From Candidatus Poribacteria bacterium (GTDB taxonomy: Bacteria; Poribacteria; WGA-4E; PCPOR2b), in contig JAGWBT010000103.1 in the NCBI GenBank assembly GCA_021295755.1, forward strand, positions 19,967 through 55,572: 35,606 bases of DNA, written 5' to 3'. How positions within the stretch are numbered: position 1 is the first letter of the stretch; each line of letters opens with the position of its first letter. A program made the position numbers and the translations under genes. Below the pieces are notes generated by a model. That model did no database searches. It was not told where the DNA came from and saw only the letters and a program-made list of their open reading frames with translations. This document shows, piece by piece, positions 33,298 to 35,606 of the stretch.

Positions 33298-34280
33298 ATG
33301 GCACAGATTAAATTGGGTTTTATCGGGTGTGGGTCGCATGCGACCCGGAATTTGCAACCATGTGTTCGGTTGGTCCCCGAAATTGATTTTGTTGCAACGT
33401 GTGATATATCAGCTGCGAAGGCTGAAAGCAACGCCAAACGCTTTGGCGCCAAACAGTGGTATACAGATTACCGGGCGATGATTGAGACAGAGGAACTAGA
33501 TGTCGTTGCGATTGTTGGACACCCTAAGACCATGCACACTGATATGGCGATCGCTTGTATGGAACTAGGAAAACACGTTTTCATTGAAAAGCCACCTGCA
33601 ATCAATGTGGAAGATGCTGAACGCCTCTCCGAAACCTCGGCGAGAACGGGAAAATTCGGTATGGTCGCAACGATGTGGCGCCATGCACCCGCACACCGGA
33701 TGGCAAGACGAATTATCACGCAGGCAGAATTTGGAGAGCCCATCCTATTTGAGGGACGTTACCTAGCACCGAGTCCGAGAGGGGCCCATGAAACACTAGA
33801 GTTGTGGATTGCATGCGATATCTTATGAGTGATGTGACAAGACTCCGCGCTTTTGAACATTTCGGTGAAGGTGGTAGAATGGCGTTTGCTGTCTCTCTAC
33901 AGTTTGACAACGGTGCAGTGGGCACGCTGAACATGGTTGCGGGTGCACCAGCACTAGAGACGGCGGTCATGGTTACTGGCGATGGTGGACATGCAGTCAA
34001 TGTGCACAACATGCAGCGGGTACAGTATCTGAAGCCAGATGCGTGGCGAGGTGTCGGCGGTTATCGGGATTTCCCGACCCTGGAATGGAATCAAGGAACC
34101 CACTACCGTGGCTACGGACGCCACGGTTACCTCGAACAGATGGAGCATTTTGCCCAGTCCATCCTCGCTGGCAGACAACCTCGGGCAAGCCTTGACGATG
34201 CTTGCGAAGTGATGCGGATCTGTCAAGCGATTGCCGACAGCCATGGACAGAGTGCCTCAGTTCAAATCAAAAGAGACTGA
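33298..34280 (+). pseudogene. Gfo/Idh/MocA family oxidoreductase, frameshifted
   Basis: ATG at 33298 with AGGTGA at 33285-33290; the 19 extra residues of the longer frame look non-coding. Frame 1 has IKLGFIGCGSHATRNL (GCG-x-H-A Rossmann variant), YTDYRAMIETEELDVVAIVG and the classical FIEKPPAINVEDAE (E-K-P intact). It is lost after GAHETLEL at about 33802-33808. The -1 frame resumes VDCMRYLMSDVTRLRAFEHFG and runs to 34280 (HGYLEQMEHFAQSILAGRQP). The typical Q-G-x-H segment between these points is absent. GTGG at the junction could be a microhomology. Repair by about 25 nt would give about 335 residues. Confidence 0.82.
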
Positions 34281-34300
34281 ACGGGAAAGGGGAAATAACC

Positions 34301-34696
34301 GTGCCACAGATTAACGTTACAACCAAACCCAACGGTGCAGGGCGCAGTTGGCTGGAAGTGGGATATTATGAAACGGATTCGTTTGGGCGCAAACAGTGGA
34401 TTAAGCGGGAGGTACCCCATCAAGATCGACGGCTGACAACAGATCGTCAATATTCAGATCGAGGCGAGACCGTCGACTGGATTATATTGGTGCCGGATAA
34501 TTACCCTCTCACCATTGTCAAAGTTAACTACGATCGTCTCAACCCTAGGCAATTGGAGGTCATCTGGGAGCCAGATAGTGGAATGTCCGAGGCCGACCGC
34601 AAAGATAAAATAAAACGTGTATTTGAACTAACATCAGAAAATGAAGAGCTGACCAATTTATTGAAAGAATTGCTGCCTGAAAAGGAGAATTCATGA
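34301..34696 (+). CDS. Uncharacterised 131-residue protein coupled to the PLP enzyme gene
   Basis: Start GTG 34301, 8 nt after AAGGGGA (34286-34292). No family recognised. The N-terminal half is rich in aromatic and charged residues with beta-like alternation (GAGRSWLEVGYYETDSFGRKQWIKREV). The middle has TVDWIILVPDNYPLTIVKVNYDRLNPRQLEVIWEPD. The C-terminus is a helical acidic/basic segment (DRKDKIKRVFELTSENEELTNLLKELLPEKENS). Its stop overlaps the next ATG by 4 nt (ATGA at 34693), so the two proteins are translated together and probably act together. Confidence 0.65.
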   Translation: MPQINVTTKPNGAGRSWLEVGYYETDSFGRKQWIKREVPHQDRRLTTDRQYSDRGETVDWIILVPDNYPLTIVKVNYDRLNPRQLEVIWEPDSGMSEADRKDKIKRVFELTSENEELTNLLKELLPEKENS

Positions 34697-35606
34697 GTTC
34701 ATCAAACGCTATAGTCACCAGAGAACAACTTTGCGAAAAAATACAACAACTCCCACAGGTCGATATCGGACATTTTCCAACACCTTTGGAAGAGTGTCCG
34801 CGCTTATCACAGGCGTTGGGCGGTCCCCGCATCTTCATCAAACGTGAGGACTGTTCAGGGCTTGCGTTCGGCGGGAACAAGGTGCGCCAATTAACCTTTA
34901 CAATCGGTGATGGAGTAAATCAGGGAGCGGACACAATCATTCAAGGTGCTGCCTCGCAATCAAACCATTGCCGGCAAGCTGCCGCCGCTTCGGCAAAGTT
35001 GGGGTTGAAGTGTTACCTTCGGCTCTCTCGGGATAACAAAAGCGTGAGGCAGGGGAATGTACTGCTGGACGATTTGGCTGGTGCGGACGTTGAATTTGTT
35101 GACGCATCTATGGGCACCGAACTTGACGCTGTTAAATATGCTCTCGCCGAAGAATTGAAGGAAAAGGGGCTAAAACCCCATGTCCTTGCTGCCCCCAGAT
35201 CAACAGCTCTCGCCGCCGTTGCCTTTTCGTGGTGCATCGCCGAAATCCACGAACAACAAGAAGCGATGGGGATTGATGCCGATTGGATTTACGCGGCTTC
35301 GGCGGGCGGAACGCAGGGAGGATTGATTCTCGGAACCAAGGCACTGGACATGAAATTGAAACCCTTTGGGATTGCACCAATTAGTTGGCCTGATCGAACA
35401 GAGCGCATCCGAAACGCTGCAAACGATGCAGCAGCAATTTTGGGGCTTGATCTCGTTATCAACGATGACGATGTACGTAACTCCGACGATTACGTCGGGG
35501 AAGATTACGGTATCCTCACACCCGAATGTGTTGATGCCCTGAAACTGATGGCGCAGACTGAAGGAATCTTCCTCGACCCCTCGTACACAAGCAAGGCGTT
35601 CTCAGG
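34693..35606 (+). CDS. PLP-dependent D-cysteine desulfhydrase/ACC deaminase-like enzyme (3' truncated)
   Basis: ATG at 34693 with AAGGAG at 34682-34687; the frame runs open to the window end (at least 304 residues). Tryptophan-synthase-beta fold: IGHFPTPLEECPRLSQALGGPRIFIKREDCSGLAFGGNKVRQL holds the PLP lysine (FGGNK). QGAASQSNHCRQAAAASAKLGLKCYL is the SNH substrate-binding loop of the ACC deaminase/D-cysteine desulfhydrase group. WIYAASAGGTQGGLILG is the phosphate-binding glycine loop. It would deaminate or desulfhydrate a D-amino acid or cyclopropane amino acid. The C-terminal part is beyond the window. Confidence 0.88.
   Translation, partial: MSSSNAIVTREQLCEKIQQLPQVDIGHFPTPLEECPRLSQALGGPRIFIKREDCSGLAFGGNKVRQLTFTIGDGVNQGADTIIQGAASQSNHCRQAAAASAKLGLKCYLRLSRDNKSVRQGNVLLDDLAGADVEFVDASMGTELDAVKYALAEELKEKGLKPHVLAAPRSTALAAVAFSWCIAEIHEQQEAMGIDADWIYAASAGGTQGGLILGTKALDMKLKPFGIAPISWPDRTERIRNAANDAAAILGLDLVINDDDVRNSDDYVGEDYGILTPECVDALKLMAQTEGIFLDPSYTSKAFS

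Noticed and set aside
6007-34280. Programmed -1 ribosomal frameshifting as the explanation for the split genes
   Set aside because: All shifts are in the -1 direction, but no X-XXY-YYZ slippery heptamer lies at the junctions, and in at least three genes conserved residues are missing, which slippage would not cause.

Overview
The window reads like a chromosomal piece of an uncultivated, free-living or host-associated heterotroph with about 50 percent GC. No rRNA or marker gene fixes the taxonomy. The gene mix points by inference to a Poribacteria-like or related bacterium: several Gfo/Idh/MocA oxidoreductases, two phytanoyl-CoA-dioxygenase-like Fe/2OG enzymes, TIM-barrel sugar isomerases, a LamG-domain protein, a DUF6785-type membrane protein, an N,N-dimethylformamidase-like protein and a beta-propeller hydrolase-like protein. 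I see no tRNA, rRNA, CRISPR array or phage module.

Layout. 1-524: gene-free, with one and probably two right ends of IS200/IS605-type elements. 525-5681: secreted LamG protein, two tandem Gfo/Idh/MocA paralogues, a large membrane protein. 5682-6006: a hairpin-rich mobile-repeat patch ending in an extended -10 promoter. 6007-14219: metabolic genes (broken TIM-barrel isomerase, fatty acid desaturase, unknown 527-residue protein, DAHP synthase, LarA-like protein, antitoxin/toxin-like pair, UbiX-like flavin prenyltransferase, second isomerase). 14241-16970: a hisI-trpE-trpG operon behind a promoter, a 32-codon leader peptide and an intrinsic terminator. 17051-18393: a palindrome and three minus-strand genes (HNH nuclease, coiled-coil protein, HsdR C-terminus-like mini-protein). 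18672-20218: amidohydrolase plus Rieske protein. 20249-20877: a roughly 620-bp MITE-like element with inverted termini. 20917-29031: SDR, ThDP enzyme, PhyH, DMFase-like, propeller hydrolase-like, second PhyH. 29067-32078 (minus): 2-hydroxyacid dehydrogenase, HpcH/HpaI aldolase, two tiny membrane peptides, FdhD. 32339-35606: two Gfo/Idh/MocA proteins, a 131-residue unknown, and a PLP enzyme running off the window.

The best candidate for an undescribed system is the regulatory leader at 14307-14472. The leader peptide carries an uninterrupted run of mixed histidine and tryptophan codons (HHWHWWH), followed by alternative hairpins and a terminator, directly upstream of one histidine gene and two tryptophan genes. 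It looks like one ribosome-mediated attenuator that senses two amino acids at once.

A second striking pattern is that seven genes are split by frameshifts of exactly the same phase (net loss of 3n+1 nt). In at least three (trpE, the SDR and the ThDP enzyme), comparison with the family suggests about 25 nt is missing from inside a conserved motif. Assembly artefact must be excluded before any biological reading.
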